From: Rhipicephalus microplus
Lineage: Eukaryota; Arthropoda; Arachnida; Ixodida; Ixodidae
Assembly (NCBI RefSeq): GCF_043290135.1
Contig: NC_134702.1
Location: 81,269,317 to 81,333,316 of the forward strand
DNA length: 64,000 nucleotides
Direction: 5' to 3'
Below the pieces are notes generated by a model. It was given only the letters and a program-made list of their open reading frames with translations. It had not been told where the DNA came from and did not search any database. The first letter of the stretch is position 1. Each line of letters starts with the position of its first letter. Position numbers and translations under genes: made by a program. Below, piece after piece: positions 35,033-47,099 of the stretch.

Positions 35033-36930
35033 ATAATACATAACAAGTGAGAACCTGCCTAATCCAGCGTTTGGTGTACTGATCTACAACTTTCACAATG
35101 TAACTTTTTAGCCTAGCTTTGTCACTTCAAATCGTCAAGTTAGACCAGCACTAATTAGGCAACGAAGAAGAACGCAAAGAATAGTGCGACGTTCTTCAGA
35201 AAATAGTCAGCAAGATGTATTTGGTCGCAATGTCGCATTCTGCGTCGGCATATCTTTAAACTCTGGTTAGAGATACTAGATCACATATAGTTAATGCAAA
35301 ATCTATGATAATCGGAAAAAAGATCATCAACCACTTATATAACGATCAGGTGACCTTGCAAAAATGTACTTGAGTATTTCCGACACACAAGCTGACAAAG
35401 GTCGTGAGGAAGCAAGTCACAGAAAAGAACAAGTGGATATTTCAAACAGTTGTAAAAAAAAAAGCCCATGCAAGAAAAACAAACCTTACACATGCAGTTC
35501 TTTTTTTCATACCATGTATTCTAAAGAAAGCGATAAGAACAACAAAATCCCTGAAACACTGTACAATTTCAAAACTGTACATCGTCAAGTACGATGCAGC
35601 AAACAAAATAGAAACGTTGATACGAGAAACTGGAAGAGAATTGTTCGGGAACTTCGCGAGAAATATCGGCTGCCTTCTTTTCTTTCACTTGGGGCAAACG
35701 AACAGAACACAGAGGCTGGGATGTCTCGTGAGATACTAATGCGTATCTCTCATTGTAGGGTGCGCTATAGAGAAAGGAATAAAAAAAGTCTTCGTAGACT
35801 TGTGGCAGAATCCCGCAACACCAGTTGACAAATGGTGAAGCGCAAATCACCCTCCTCCGTAAGCCTCGCACCACAGCGAATAAACGCAGATTTAAAGAAG
35901 AAGAAAAAATACTACGACAGTCACACCGTCTGCGGCACTTCCGTCGCCTACCGTATACTCCAATGAAATTACCCCGCGATCTCCGTTGGCTTCCTCGGTT
36001 CTCAGCTTGATTTATCGCGCCGCCAAAGAAAAAATCCGCGAGTTTCTTTGCGCAGAGCCGCTATGTACCTCTATACCTCCATTTCGGCGAAGCGCAGTGC
36101 TGCGCCGACTGTGTTCGTTATCACGAAGCCGGGGCAAATTTGCCGAGCCGAGATTTCTCGGCGGACACCAATTCAGTGGAGAGGAGACCCGAAAAGTCGC
36201 GGCTTCCGTAGACGAAGCGCCATCCCCATCCTCTACACCTTTGGTTTCTGAGATTTAGTTTTTATTGGAAAGCCCTAAATTCAATTAGGCTACGGAGTTT
36301 TTCTCCTTCCCTGTGTACCTCGTTCACGCAGATTCCACCTGGGTGAAGCATGCTCCCCGAATTAGTCACGCTGCTTACACGTATGAATATGAAACGTCTC
36401 GAGTGCTTGAGCAGGTAACTCTAAGGAAAACAAAGGCTTTTTGAAGAACTTCTTTTATTCAGAAGCCCGCGCAAGCGCTAGTACGGGAATAAGTAAGCGC
36501 AGCACAGAAACGTGCTCGAAAACGAAAATTGTCGATATCGCCCGAAAGACCAAGTAAAAACAAAGGTAGCAAGATTCATTTAGCATTACACTTGAGCTCT
36601 TCCTTTTGAGGTAATCCGTAACAAAACCGTAACTTGGGCTTCTTGGTCGCACCTCCTACTGTACCGGGTTTCTTCTCTTTTTTTTTATTTTTCGTACGCA
36701 ATGATTTTTGCGATTCTTCAGTTTGCGCTCTCGGTAAGCATAACGGAGTTGTTCGTATAGGTGTCACTTCTGAAAAAGATAAGTTAGTTGTAAAACAGCG
36801 CTGTGTTTCCTGTACCCTATTTCCTCTGCTTATGAGTGGTTGCGCTGCTGGTTCATTATGCGGGTTCTGCGTGTAGCTCTCGCATGCTGACCTCCACAGC
36901 AGACGCTTCACTTTTCTCGGGGCATAAAAT
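35033..36930. other. Anonymous intergenic sequence
   Basis: Frames up to about 154 codons (35364-35828) have no motif and AT-rich, low-complexity composition. No gene supported. Confidence 0.4.
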
Positions 36931-36936
36931 TATGTT

Positions 36937-37045
36937 AACGATGATGATGATGACGGTGGTGGTGGTGGTGGTAGTATGATGATGATGATTATGATGATGA
37001 TGATGATGGTGGTGATGATAGTACAAGTAGTGGTGGTGGTAGCAG
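36937..37045. repeat. (GAT)n/(GGT)n mixed trinucleotide array
   Basis: Alternating ATG/GGT-type triplets with interruptions. Confidence 0.9.
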
Positions 37046-38086
37046 CGGTGCGTGTCTCAACTCGTCGCGTTCTGCATATTCATGCAAGCACACTCGAGCA
37101 AACCTAGACCTACACCACCTAGAACCTTTGCCGGTAGCCAGTTACCTTGCTGAGATGTCTCTATCCACAAATACCGCACTCATCCTAGCCTTCGCGGACA
37201 TGTTCAACGAAACTGAAACAAGCCCTCATCATCATAATTTTTTGTGTTGAAGAAGGCAGTCTCCTCCAGAGCTATTGATGACCGCCTCACGCAGCCATCG
37301 ACACTGGCGTAAAGTCATTCTAAACTCCAACCTCGTTCTCTAGCATCCATACACGGCCGTGCTCGTGGCAGCAAGCCGAAACACCATCCAGTGCATTTGT
37401 CTGCTTCACTACGCAGCGCTTAGTGGATGTTGCATCGACTGCAGCGTTCCCGCCAGCCCACAAATGCCTCTCAGGTGATTAAAATTAGGATTAAGATGCT
37501 GTAGGCAGCTGGTGGATCTGGCCTTGCATCATTTTCAGCCAATTTCTCCACCCGGTCTTCTCTTTGGTAGTGGTCTTGCCGCGCTGCATCTTGATGTCAC
37601 TGTGTTCTCTGGTGCCGCAGTCTAAGCCCCGGTCATATTCTTTGATATTGCTTGTGCGGTATCTTTTGGGATGCTATTGCACTTCCGACATCTATTTTGT
37701 TGTGGTCGCTAGCTTTTATTCACGAGGTCCGGACGCAGGGATCCCCTTCAACTGCCAACCTTACAGAGCTACTAGCCGGAGACCGAACGGTTCCCACTGT
37801 CCTTCGCCTCAACAGCTTCCCACGCCCTAATAGCTCATTCCCATCGACACTCATCTTCTCCAAGCAAATGGTGCCTTTAAGTTTATGAGAATATCATACC
37901 CACTTCGAAAGGGGCATTGCCTACGCCACACAGTCGCTGGCATCACTCTTCCACAACACCACCTCCAGTAGCTGACGTCATCCTTCAAATTTCATGGTTC
38001 CTTCCACCAAACCCTTCTTTTGCAACACAATCCAACAGCTTTCATCATTGACATGCCACTTGCATTCAATTTCGGGTCAATATTCA
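37046..38086. other. Anonymous intergenic sequence
   Basis: A GC-richer part (37560-37890) has overlapping open frames of about 80-90 codons but no recognisable domain. Confidence 0.35.
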
Positions 38087-38090
38087 TTAA

Positions 38091-38920
38091 AGGGGCCCTG
38101 CAACACCTTTTGAGCATGGTCAGAAAACGCTGCCGATCGGTAGTAGAGGCTCCCGGCCACACACGAGCCAAACAATATGGCGCAGCTCGCGGCCTCGAAT
38201 TGACAAGAAGTTATCATAGTCAGCTAAAAATTGCTTTTCTTTTTCTCAACAAATGACATAAGACGCTCAAAAATCATTCGTAAAAAGCCCCTATATTATC
38301 CATTGGCTGATTTGAACATGGCGTGGTCGGTCGCAACAGAGATCACTGCGGAAGGCCGCAATTCGTCCATGCGTGCGCGCGTGATCACACTGAAAAAGCC
38401 GCACATTCAAAGAAAAAAAAAGAAAAAAGTTTTCAATGTCACGAGGCACGCGTGACGTTTTTCTTTGCCCCTCCCATTCCTCCATGCTTAGCTTCCAGCA
38501 CTTTCGTTCGGACGAGAGAAGAGAGAACGCAATTACCACATGCGACAAATCTTTGTAGCTCCACGCGCACTAGACGGATTCTTAAAAACTCTTGCGGCGT
38601 TGAATTCATGAGGAAATAAACTCTTCCAGTAAATTCATTTCCAGGCTACCCCAAAAAGTTTTTCAGGGCCAATTTAGGATTAGACGCTACCTATACACAT
38701 GACGTTTTTCTTTGCCCCTCCCATTCCTCCATGCTTAGCTTCCAGCACTTTCGTTCGGACGAGAGAAGAGAGAACGCAATTACCACATGCGACAAATCTT
38801 TGTAGCTCCACGCGCACTAGACGGATTCTTAAAAACTCTTGCGGCGTTGAATTCATGAGGAAATAAACTCTTCCAGTAAATTCATTTCCAGGCTACCCCA
38901 AAAAGTTTTTCAGGGCCCCT
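38091..38920. mobile_element. TTAA-flanked terminal-inverted-repeat element
   Basis: AGGGGCCCTG at 38091-38100 and its exact inverse CAGGGCCCCT at 38911-38920 are each bordered by TTAA (38087-38090 and 38921-38924). A TTAA target duplication is the piggyBac-type pattern. The termini are not those of classical piggyBac, so the superfamily is a guess. No transposase is encoded. Part of the right half is a tandem duplicate. Confidence 0.72.
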
Positions 38921-38945
38921 TTAAGATTAGACGCTACCTATTACA
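38453..38945 (+). repeat. 247-bp tandem duplication
   Basis: 38453-38699 and 38700-38945 are nearly identical. The first ~220 bases show no difference that I could find. They then differ at CAGGGCCAATTTAGGATT against CAGGGCCCCTTTAAGATT. The unit contains the right end of the TTAA element plus about 20 bases of flank (TAGACGCTACCTAT), so it was duplicated after that element inserted. An assembly duplication is possible. Confidence 0.93.
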
Positions 38946-39114
38946 AAATGGTTTTCGAACGCACGCAGCAACGTCGTCTTCACACTGCTGCAACTGCGCC
39001 ATCAAGGTTACACGCCACAAGCATATATGAAGCACTTCCGATCATATCTCTCTCCGGCCAACCAACCCCACCAAGCACACAAACTCTTAAACACTTTTCA
39101 TTCCTTCTTCGTAA

Positions 39115-39119
<5 letters not shown>

Positions 39120-39206
<87 letters not shown>
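39120..39206. repeat. (CA)n microsatellite
   Basis: About 43 uninterrupted CA units. Confidence 0.98.
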
Positions 39207-39207
<1 letters not shown>

Positions 39208-39904
39208 GAGATATATGTTTATTATAAAATAAAACCTGCGATGTTGATCTGAATACATCTTCTGACCTACTACTCAGCGTATAGAATCAGGAAGAAGTAG
39301 AGAAGGTATAGATGACGAGTATGAAGGTGGTGATTCTTTGAAACCTTTAATGTCCATAAACTATTTGCGGTCTCTTGTCTGATTTTTTCTGGTGCGAAAA
39401 GCTGTTCAGGGCTGTCAAAATATTGCGTTTATGACGAAGTGCAGCTCCGAACAGAACTTCTCACGATATCTGTTGCTTGAAAAAAATCAAGCACAAAGGG
39501 GGCCATCGACTTTCTTCGAGTGGTATATCATGGCCAAACGCACAAGAGGTGTTAAGTGGTCTCAAGAGTGCCAGATTCTTTTCAATTTTGACTGTCTTCA
39601 CGGCTGATAAGATGTAGATACCGACGAGTAAACACCACATTTAGTCGTATTCTGTGCATAGGCTCATACTGCACCTTTTCGTAGTTGACGGTATTTTAAC
39701 GTGCATGTCTCGGTTGAGGTCGGTAATAAGGCCGTGACGATTAATTGGTAAAATCCAGTCTGCTGCAACTGTTTCGCCTAGGAATGTTTTCACATTGGTT
39801 TTATTGTCAGGCCTTGAAAATGGAATAAAAAATTGGTTGACATGGGTCACCTTTGCCTGCGCGTTGGCTAGCTCGTTTCTATCAAAGCACAGAGCTCTGC
39901 GACT
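39207..39904. other. Anonymous spacer
   Basis: No gene or structured repeat identified. Confidence 0.35.
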
Positions 39905-40095
39905 CGTACGTTTAGAAAAAGTTGTCAACAAATTAGAGTACGAGGTACTGTACTATAGGAGAGCATAAAGCCGTGTCGTGGGTCTCAAACTAGCCCGTAC
40001 AAGGCTGTGTTTAGAATAAACGTACGACGATTTACAGTGCGATGTTCTCTACTATGGGAGAGCAATAAGCTGTCTCGGGGCAAACGACTCCATCG
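39905..40095 (+). repeat. ~100-bp minisatellite, two units (locus B)
   Basis: Units start at about 39929 and 40028, 99 bases apart. They share TTTAGAA.., ATTAGAGTAC or ATTTACAGTGC, TACTATNGGAGAGC and AAGC(C)GTNTCGNGG with locus A at 23245-23525. The copies are in the same orientation, 16.6 kb away. Confidence 0.65.
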
Positions 40096-40637
<542 letters not shown>

Positions 40638-40676
40638 GTACGGTTCAGCCACCCGGACCACTTGCTTGCACTTGCT

Positions 40677-40870
40677 GAACGCCCAGCCATCTTAACTCGC
40701 GGTTGCGTTCAAACCTGTGAACATTGTCGGTCAAAAAGCAAATATTACGCATACCTTAGGCGCAACATCGATACGCAATAGTGGTGTGTTCCTTTGCTAG
40801 AAAACAGATTGATACGTAATTATAAATACCCTAGTGTTTTTAGGACTGCGCTGAAAATTTGACGCTGCAC
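40677..40870 (+). repeat. Microsatellite-linked dispersed repeat, 5' half
   Basis: GAACGCCCAGCCATCTTAA, then GTGAACATTGTCGGT, TATTACGCATACCTTAGGCG and CATCGATACGCA. The order and spacing match 27209-27320. Both copies follow a TCTG-type tract, longer here. Confidence 0.6.
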
Positions 40871-40949
40871 ACTAATCGAAAATGACCTGAAATAACCTCA
40901 AAAACTGGGTAAACCATTTCTCCTCTAGCGCACTACCTTTCCTGGTTTT

Positions 40950-41136
40950 TTTTTTTTTTACCACCTACTATCGAGATAAAAATTTATTCTCGTGCTAACT
41001 GAGGTTTTGAACGTAGGGAGAGAAGTAATTATTTACCCCAGTGAGGTTTTGAGCGAGTATAGAGAGAGTAAATTTTTACTGCCTTCACAAAGTTTTTGAG
41101 GTGATTTCTTGGAGTTATTACCGGTGGTAAAAAAAT
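40950..41136. mobile_element. Short inverted-repeat element (MITE-like), tentative
   Basis: TTTTTTTACCACC near 40957-40970 is the exact inverse of GGTGGTAAAAAAA near 41120-41132. Inside, GAGGTTTTGANCG occurs twice (about 41002 and 41044), each before an AGAGAGTAA-like word. The total is about 180 bp. The T-run makes the left border uncertain. Confidence 0.45.
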
Positions 41137-42109
41137 AACAATTGACGGGTGCATACGCCCACAGTCGACAAATTTATTAAATACCAGATTTGATTGAATT
41201 TATACATAGATTCACATACTGACAAACACGCACACACAACAAATGCCGAATAATACACCACTCGAACAGTTTTTTTTCTTTATTACACCGCTCGAACAGA
41301 CTGCACGCATTGCTCAACTACGCTTTGACAATCCGGTATATATAGGCACGACTTTTTGACCGGCCCTGTATACCGGTAGGAGAGCTCTTTTTTTGCATTG
41401 ATTAACAACGGTTGAAGGTGCAAGCGTAAACTTAAGGTGGGCTGCACGGCACTAAATGTCACACCGACTTTTTATTATAAATCTTCCCGATCTCACCTTT
41501 TTGAGTATCCAATAATTACTTGTCACACTGGGCTCATGGCCCCACGCGTGTTAGCACTGCTGATGCACAAGTCCATAAAATATACCTAAGTATGCACAAA
41601 CCATGGTAGCTCAATGATTTTCATTCAGCGACGGTACACAAACACAGTAGCAGCACGTATTCATCACAATGGGCGTAGAGGAGCGGTGCACGCCTGCACA
41701 CAAGCTTCTTACCGACGGCGTACTAGGCCTTTTCGAGGAGCATGGCTATCCGATGATACACAGCTGGCGATCACAGAACACATATCCTGTGCGAATTTCG
41801 TCGTCACTTCAGACACAAATGAACACGTGACCGCTATCTTACGAGGACGGGGCGGTGTATGCATACTTCCAGCGAAAGACCACCATCCGGGTTTTCTTCG
41901 TGCTCACCGGCAGCCGCTTGTTGGTTCCGTCTGCCTCGTATCGGCTTCGCGCTACATATTTGAGAACAGTTGGTGCATGAGGTGGGCAATTCGGGCAGCA
42001 CTTTACTCATGCAGACATCGCCTACTGTGGAACAAAATATATGCGATGCTTGTTTCACCTGCCCCGTTGACACACTCCCACTGGTCACTGGCGGCCGCGG
42101 CTTGGTGCT
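41137..42109. other. Anonymous intergenic sequence
   Basis: The longest frame (41614-42111, 165 codons, non-ATG start) has no domain and ends at the target-site repeat of the next SINE. I see nothing to support it as a gene. Confidence 0.4.
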
Positions 42110-42123
42110 GACGACAGAGTGAA

Positions 42124-42369
42124 TTGATTGATTGATTGATATGTTGGGTTTAACGTCCCAAAACCACCACTGATTATGAGAGACGCCGTAGTGGAGGGCT
42201 CCGGAAATTTCGACCACCTGGGGTACTTTAACGTGCACCCAAATCTGAGCACACGGGCCTGCAACATTTCCGCCTCCATCGGAAATGCAGCCGCCGCAGC
42301 CGGGATTCGAACCCGCGACCTGCGGGTCAGCAGCCGAGTACCTTAGCCACTAGACCACCACGGCAGGGC
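42124..42369 (-). mobile_element. Ruka-type SINE, copy 7
   Basis: Full-length. GACGACAGAGTGAA at 42110-42123 and 42370-42383 is a perfect 14-bp target duplication. The B box GGTTCGAATCC is perfect; the A box reads TGGTCTAGTGG. A 5-bp loss in the ACCACCATATGATTATG part of the tail is the main lesion. Confidence 0.95.
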
Positions 42370-42538
42370 GACGACAGAGTGAAGAATTTTGCTTATTGCT
42401 TCTCCAGTAGGCAAGCACGGACGATGACACCAGATTGATTTTGTTACCACTGGCAGATCTTCGCGATTCGGCTCGGAAGCGAGATATCCGCGGCGTGCAG
42501 GTTCGGAGGCGCTCGGAAGCGCACGGTCGCTCGATGAT

Positions 42539-42780
42539 TGATTGATTGATATGTGGGGTTTAACGTCCCAAAACCACCATATGATTATGAGAGACGCCGT
42601 AGTTGAGGGCTCCGGAAATTTTGACCACCTGGGGTTCTTTAACGTGCACCCAAATCTGAGCACACGGGCCTACAACATTTCCGCCTCAATCGGAAATGCA
42701 GCCGCCGCAGCCGTGATTCGAACCCGCGACCTGCGGGTCAGTAGCCGAGTACCTTAGCCACTAGAACACCGCGGCGGGGC
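42539..42780 (-). mobile_element. Ruka-type SINE, copy 8
   Basis: Full-length and in the same orientation as copy 7, 169 bases away. TCGCTCGATGAT at 42527-42538 and 42781-42792 is a perfect 12-bp duplication, distinct from that of copy 7, so the two inserted independently. Confidence 0.95.
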
Positions 42781-42792
42781 TCGCTCGATGAT

Positions 42793-43459
42793 GTAGGAAA
42801 CACGTGAGAGCCATCAGCCCAACCAGACACACACATACCGACCTTCTTGCACCGTCTGTCTTCAAGGCCACCGCCGAGCAAAAGCCAAGAATTTGCGAAA
42901 ATATGCAGGACAACTTTCCACAGCAGGTTTTCTTTTTTTTTCTTTTGAGACCCCCCCCCCTTTTTTTTTCGTTCAGAGAATGCTGTTCTCGCTTGTTGTG
43001 CTTATGCTGCCCCCAGGTCCAGTGAAAGTGCGTGGACTCGAGGTCAGTCCTGAGGCACGGCGATGCCCCCCCCCCCCCAAAAAAAAGATCTGTGGTCTTC
43101 GCGTACCTTCAAAATTCACTGAGAGCATCACAATGGGGGGTATGGGGCAAAAGCCTCCGAAGCAGCTGCACCTTGCGGTCGCGTGGTAATAAACTCTGAA
43201 ACGCAAGCTAAAAATCACGTGATAGAAAACTCCCTACATGGTAAAATTGGATTTTGACATCTTTTTACTACTTGCCTGAGAGGTGGTGGTAAACCTATGT
43301 CATGTACCATTTTTTACTCCTACACGAGGTAGTAATTTTAAACGCGAGAGAGTCTTCAGAGGTCCTGAGCCGCAAAAACCCCAAACGCGGATAGTTTTTG
43401 CTTACAATGTGTGCACACACACACACACACAAAAAAAAACGACCACTGCTGACGATATA
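42793..43459. other. Anonymous spacer with homopolymers
   Basis: Poly-C runs at about 42951-42960 and 43064-43078, a poly-A run and a short (CA)n at about 43412-43430. No gene supported. Confidence 0.4.
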
Positions 43460-43545
43460 GTGATGCCACCTGGCACTTGCAAGGGGTTACACACAAGCTC
43501 ATTTTTTCCAACAACACTGCCAGATGGCGTTCATTTCTCACGCAT
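43460..43545 (+). repeat. Fragment of the microsatellite-linked dispersed repeat
   Basis: TGCCACCTGGCACTTGC, then AAGCTCATTTTTTCC and ACTGCCAGATGGCG, then TTTCTCACGC. The order is the same as at 27470-27540. Confidence 0.5.
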
Positions 43546-43769
43546 TTTATTAATGCAGGATAGACGCGGCCCATTCAACATAAAGAAGGCCCTGTATGAG
43601 GCAAGGTAAAACATAAATGGCCCCTGATGGGACCGAGGCTCATGTAGTACGGCCGGCAGAACGCTTACGTCTTTCTGTGACATTTGCAGTGAAGCACGCA
43701 GACACGCGACCACTTTTTTTTTGCTTTTTTAAACAAATTAGCTTATTCTTTCGAATTGCCCTATTTTGG

Positions 43770-43979
43770 TTCTTTCTCATATTCGGCTATCTTTAATTGG
43801 TTTAAACATGCTATGCTGTTTAGTGGTATGGTTTATCGCACTTAGCTTTATACTAACTATTTATTTTATACCTCTCTGTCTCTATCCTCTTTCCCACCAT
43901 TTTCCCACCCCTGTACATAGTAGCAAACCAGTCCTTCTAGGCTAACCTCCCTGTCTCTTCCTTTCATTTATTTCTCTCT
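43770..43979 (+). mobile_element. 5'-truncated LINE 3' tail
   Basis: GTAGCAAACCAGTCCTTCTA and GCTAACCTCCCTGTCTC match the tail module of the LINE at 1-5160. TATTTTGG at 43762-43769 and 43980-43987 is a candidate 8-bp target duplication. Confidence 0.6.
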
Positions 43980-43987
43980 TATTTTGG

Positions 43988-45283
43988 CGGACATAACAGG
44001 TTATGAAGACTATTGCGTTGCGTCAATTGTACACACGTCTGATACCTCTCCCTTGAGTCATCCCTGCGAGAAAGATCAATCTAAAGTCATAACCAGCGCT
44101 ATTCATTATCATCATCATCATCATCATCCTCATCATCGCACCTACCACAGCCAAGCCTGGCCTCTCGTAGAGCTCATGCCGCACGCTTCGAGACACGAGC
44201 AACGCCCAAAGCACTCAAGGCTTCGGCCGGACAGCACGCCACGCCGCTTTGGCTTTCGACTCGAAAAAAAAAAAAGAAAAATGCGCGTCTCAAATAGGTT
44301 TACCACATCTTTAAATTAAATATCTCTGTATCGAAAGCGCCTCTTCAGTTCTTATTTGGTTGATAGTACCGTGTGGCAGTCCCTGCTGACGTGAAATTAC
44401 CGACGCTTAATTCCAATAGCTGCCCCGATCGAGGACGCCTCAAACGTATTGTCCGGTCTAACGATCGACTTGCAGGAGCTTCGATGCGAATAACATAAAT
44501 GAGAAGCGGAGTCGAACGTAGACGAGGCCGCACCGTCCCACGCCATCCGTGCCAGACAACCACCACGTATATTGATTGTCGCGGCTTTACACGGATCGCG
44601 TGACCCGACACGAAGAGCGTAATGCTGGCTTGTTGACTAAGGCGTACACCTCCATTTGAAGTCAAGAAAACCGGGCCGGAGTGATCCCCAAATAGAAAAA
44701 CCTATTTGGGACTGTTGACAGTCGCCATGTTGGCGCGTGGCGGCAATGGCTCATTGCGTGTACATGCGCCTGCATACACGAACGAATCTTTTATTCTTTC
44801 TTAGTAGATTCTAATGGTATTATTTTCGTCATCACGGATAAATGGTTGAAATTGGTGCTTGTCATCGTTTTCGTAGATAGACCTTGGTTTTTTTCGCGCG
44901 CGCGGCAGTATCGACCGTTTATCGCCATGTTTCACGCGCCTCGACCATGTCTACTGAAATTTTCGAGTGGTGTTTGCCGTTTTACATTGAACGCACATAA
45001 GCCGATATATGTCATGTAGTACAGCACAATAACCGTACATTAAGCTTTATATTTTACGAGCTTCAAGATATATTTCAGACGCACCTTTTTGTAAAGCCGC
45101 AGGCCGAAGTTTATTCTTTACTTGGAACCACCTAGATAGAGAGGCTTGGATCTTTAAAAAAAATGTTACAAATGTCGAAACATCGATCGTAGAAACGACG
45201 AATAGCTCGGGCGCACAAAGCACAATAAAGACACTACCATTACGGTCTCTTTACGTCGTCTTAGTCTGCAATGAAGTAGTACA
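43988..45283. other. Anonymous intergenic sequence
   Basis: It contains (ATC)n at 44107-44136 and a hairpin CCCAAATAG/CTATTTGGG at about 44688-44711. No gene supported. Confidence 0.4.
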
Positions 45284-45479
45284 ACAAGTGGGGCTAAACA
45301 ATCCAAAATCACGATATGATTATGACAGACGCCGTAGGGGTTCTTTAACGTGCACCTAAACCGACGTACAAAGGCCTCAAACTTTTTGGCCTCCATCGAA
45401 AACGCAGCCGCCGCAACTGGGATTCAATCCCGCGAGCTTTGGTTTAGCAGCCGAGCGCCACGACCACCGCGGCGGCGCG
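45284..45479 (-). mobile_element. Ruka-type SINE, copy 9, diverged with internal deletion
   Basis: It lacks about 30 bases of the body. CGCCGTAG is joined directly to GGGTTCTTTAACG, dropping the GGAGGGCTCCGG..GACCACCT section that all the other copies retain. Many substitutions make it the oldest copy here. TGCAATG near both ends may be its target duplication, but that is weak. Confidence 0.85.
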
Positions 45480-46580
45480 TGTGCAATGCGGTGAAAGGTG
45501 AACGTAACAGAGCGGAGTTAAAGTGAGCCTGAAAGTTCTAGAAGATGGAGAAACACTGATGAGCGCTTCAGCCCTTATCTTAATGATCGGAGCATTATTA
45601 GGAACGAACCTCCTTAGGATCGCGGGCTGTCCGTTGACGCTGTCATTGTCAAAGCATCCCGGCGCATCAAAACACAGATGTTACATATACCGTAAATTTA
45701 GCATTCATAGCCCACATATAGGTTTACAATAGATGGAACTCTGTCAGTCCGTGTCCATCCATGCATCTGTCCATTCCCATCCATCAACCCTACAATCCAT
45801 GCATCTGCCTATCCGTCCGTCCGTGCATCTGCTAATGCATCTGCTCATCTATGCGGACGTCTATTCGTGCATCCGTGCGTTTATCCGTTCGCCCACTACA
45901 TTGTAAGTTCCAAAGTATGTTCGGCCACGGCCGCTGAACTCGGCAAATGCATGTAATCATTGAGACGGGGTTGCTCAGAATGGAACACGATGCGCGCGTC
46001 TCCCTTCTTGAATGATTCGAGACGCTGGGCAAAGCGACGTTGCGCAAGGAAAGCGCGTAGGCTGTAGAGTTCAACGCAAGGAGCGACCGGCATGACAGCC
46101 GTTCGTTGGCGCACACTGGCGGCCACCTGGCACAGTCGTAATGCTTTAGTAAACATTTTATAAACATTCCATGATCGTCCAAGGATCTTCGCTCTTTTGT
46201 TCCGGCCATCATCAGAATTGACACGCCTCGGATCGGCTGCCAATTTTCAAAGACGATAATCTTCCTTGGGATATTTCAACGCAAAAATTTAGAGTGTCTC
46301 TCTTCTGTCTGTCTGCTGGTGTCTGTTCCGCAATTCATCCACCCGGCGAAACTTGCAGTGTCTACTTTTATTTAGAAAACGCATAGATACGTAGAATAAA
46401 GTGGATAAAATGTGACAAAATTTTAAAAATAGTGATTATAATTTGTATTTCCTTCTTTACCACTGAATATTAATCCTAAAACATTCATTTGGTTAGAAGG
46501 TATGTGCTCCATAAATATGCTATGTCACGACAATTCAAAGGGGTCTTCAAAAATATGGACCTTGTCCCCGAAGGGAGCCC
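45480..46580. other. Anonymous sequence with degenerate (CATC)n
   Basis: 45755-45895 is a decayed CATC/CCGT tetranucleotide array. Frames through it are not genes. Confidence 0.5.
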
Positions 46581-47099
46581 TTATAAGATGCGAAGCAGCA
46601 GTGGTGCACACAGCGTTGACATGGTTGAAACACGCATCGACGTGGCTGCTGCAAGAACGGTTTGAATCAAAACGCTGTGTATCCTTTACTCAAGTAAACG
46701 TTGGTTTGAAACCCAGAAACACGGGAGGCGGGTTCGGTTTCATGTTATTTTCATCGCACATATACGAGCCGAAAGAATATTTCCACACGACGTGCAGTCA
46801 AGCTTTGCGGGTGGTGAGGAGAGTGAAGCGAGAGAGAACTGTGTTGCAAGCGGGCGAAGAAGCCGACAGCAGTGGGCGCTGCAGTTGGAATGCTGGAAGT
46901 GAGGAAGAGATTGGCGTCAGCGCGCACCTGCGAGCGGAGTGTGTGAGGAGAGCATGACGTCAACGCGCAGCTGTGGCGTGACCTACGTGGCACCACTCCA
47001 TCACCTGCAGTTACGGTAACGCGTTGCAGCGAGTTCGTACGAAAACGCGTACATACGGCGTTACACAGATGAGTAGAACAGCTGCTTCGCATCTAATAA
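46581..47099. mobile_element. 519-bp terminal-inverted-repeat element
   Basis: TTATAAGATGCGAAGCAGC at 46581-46599 and GCTGCTTCGCATCTAATAA at 47081-47099 are reverse complements at 18 of 19 positions. The interior is unusually GC-rich with frames up to 150 codons that show no motif. The ATGCGAAGCA core also occurs beside the array at 18657-19210. Superfamily unknown. Confidence 0.6.

Noticed and set aside
35364..35828. 154-codon Lys/Arg/Ser-rich frame on +
   Set aside because: An overlapping second frame of similar length is equally open, and no motif is present, so it looks like chance in A-rich DNA.
38948..39258. Frames rich in Thr-His or Val-Cys repeats
   Set aside because: (CA)n microsatellite translation.
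41614..42111. 165-codon frame on +
   Set aside because: Non-ATG start, no motif, and it ends at the SINE target-site repeat.
46502..46957. 151-codon frame on +
   Set aside because: It lies mostly within the inverted-repeat element, begins outside it and has no domain.
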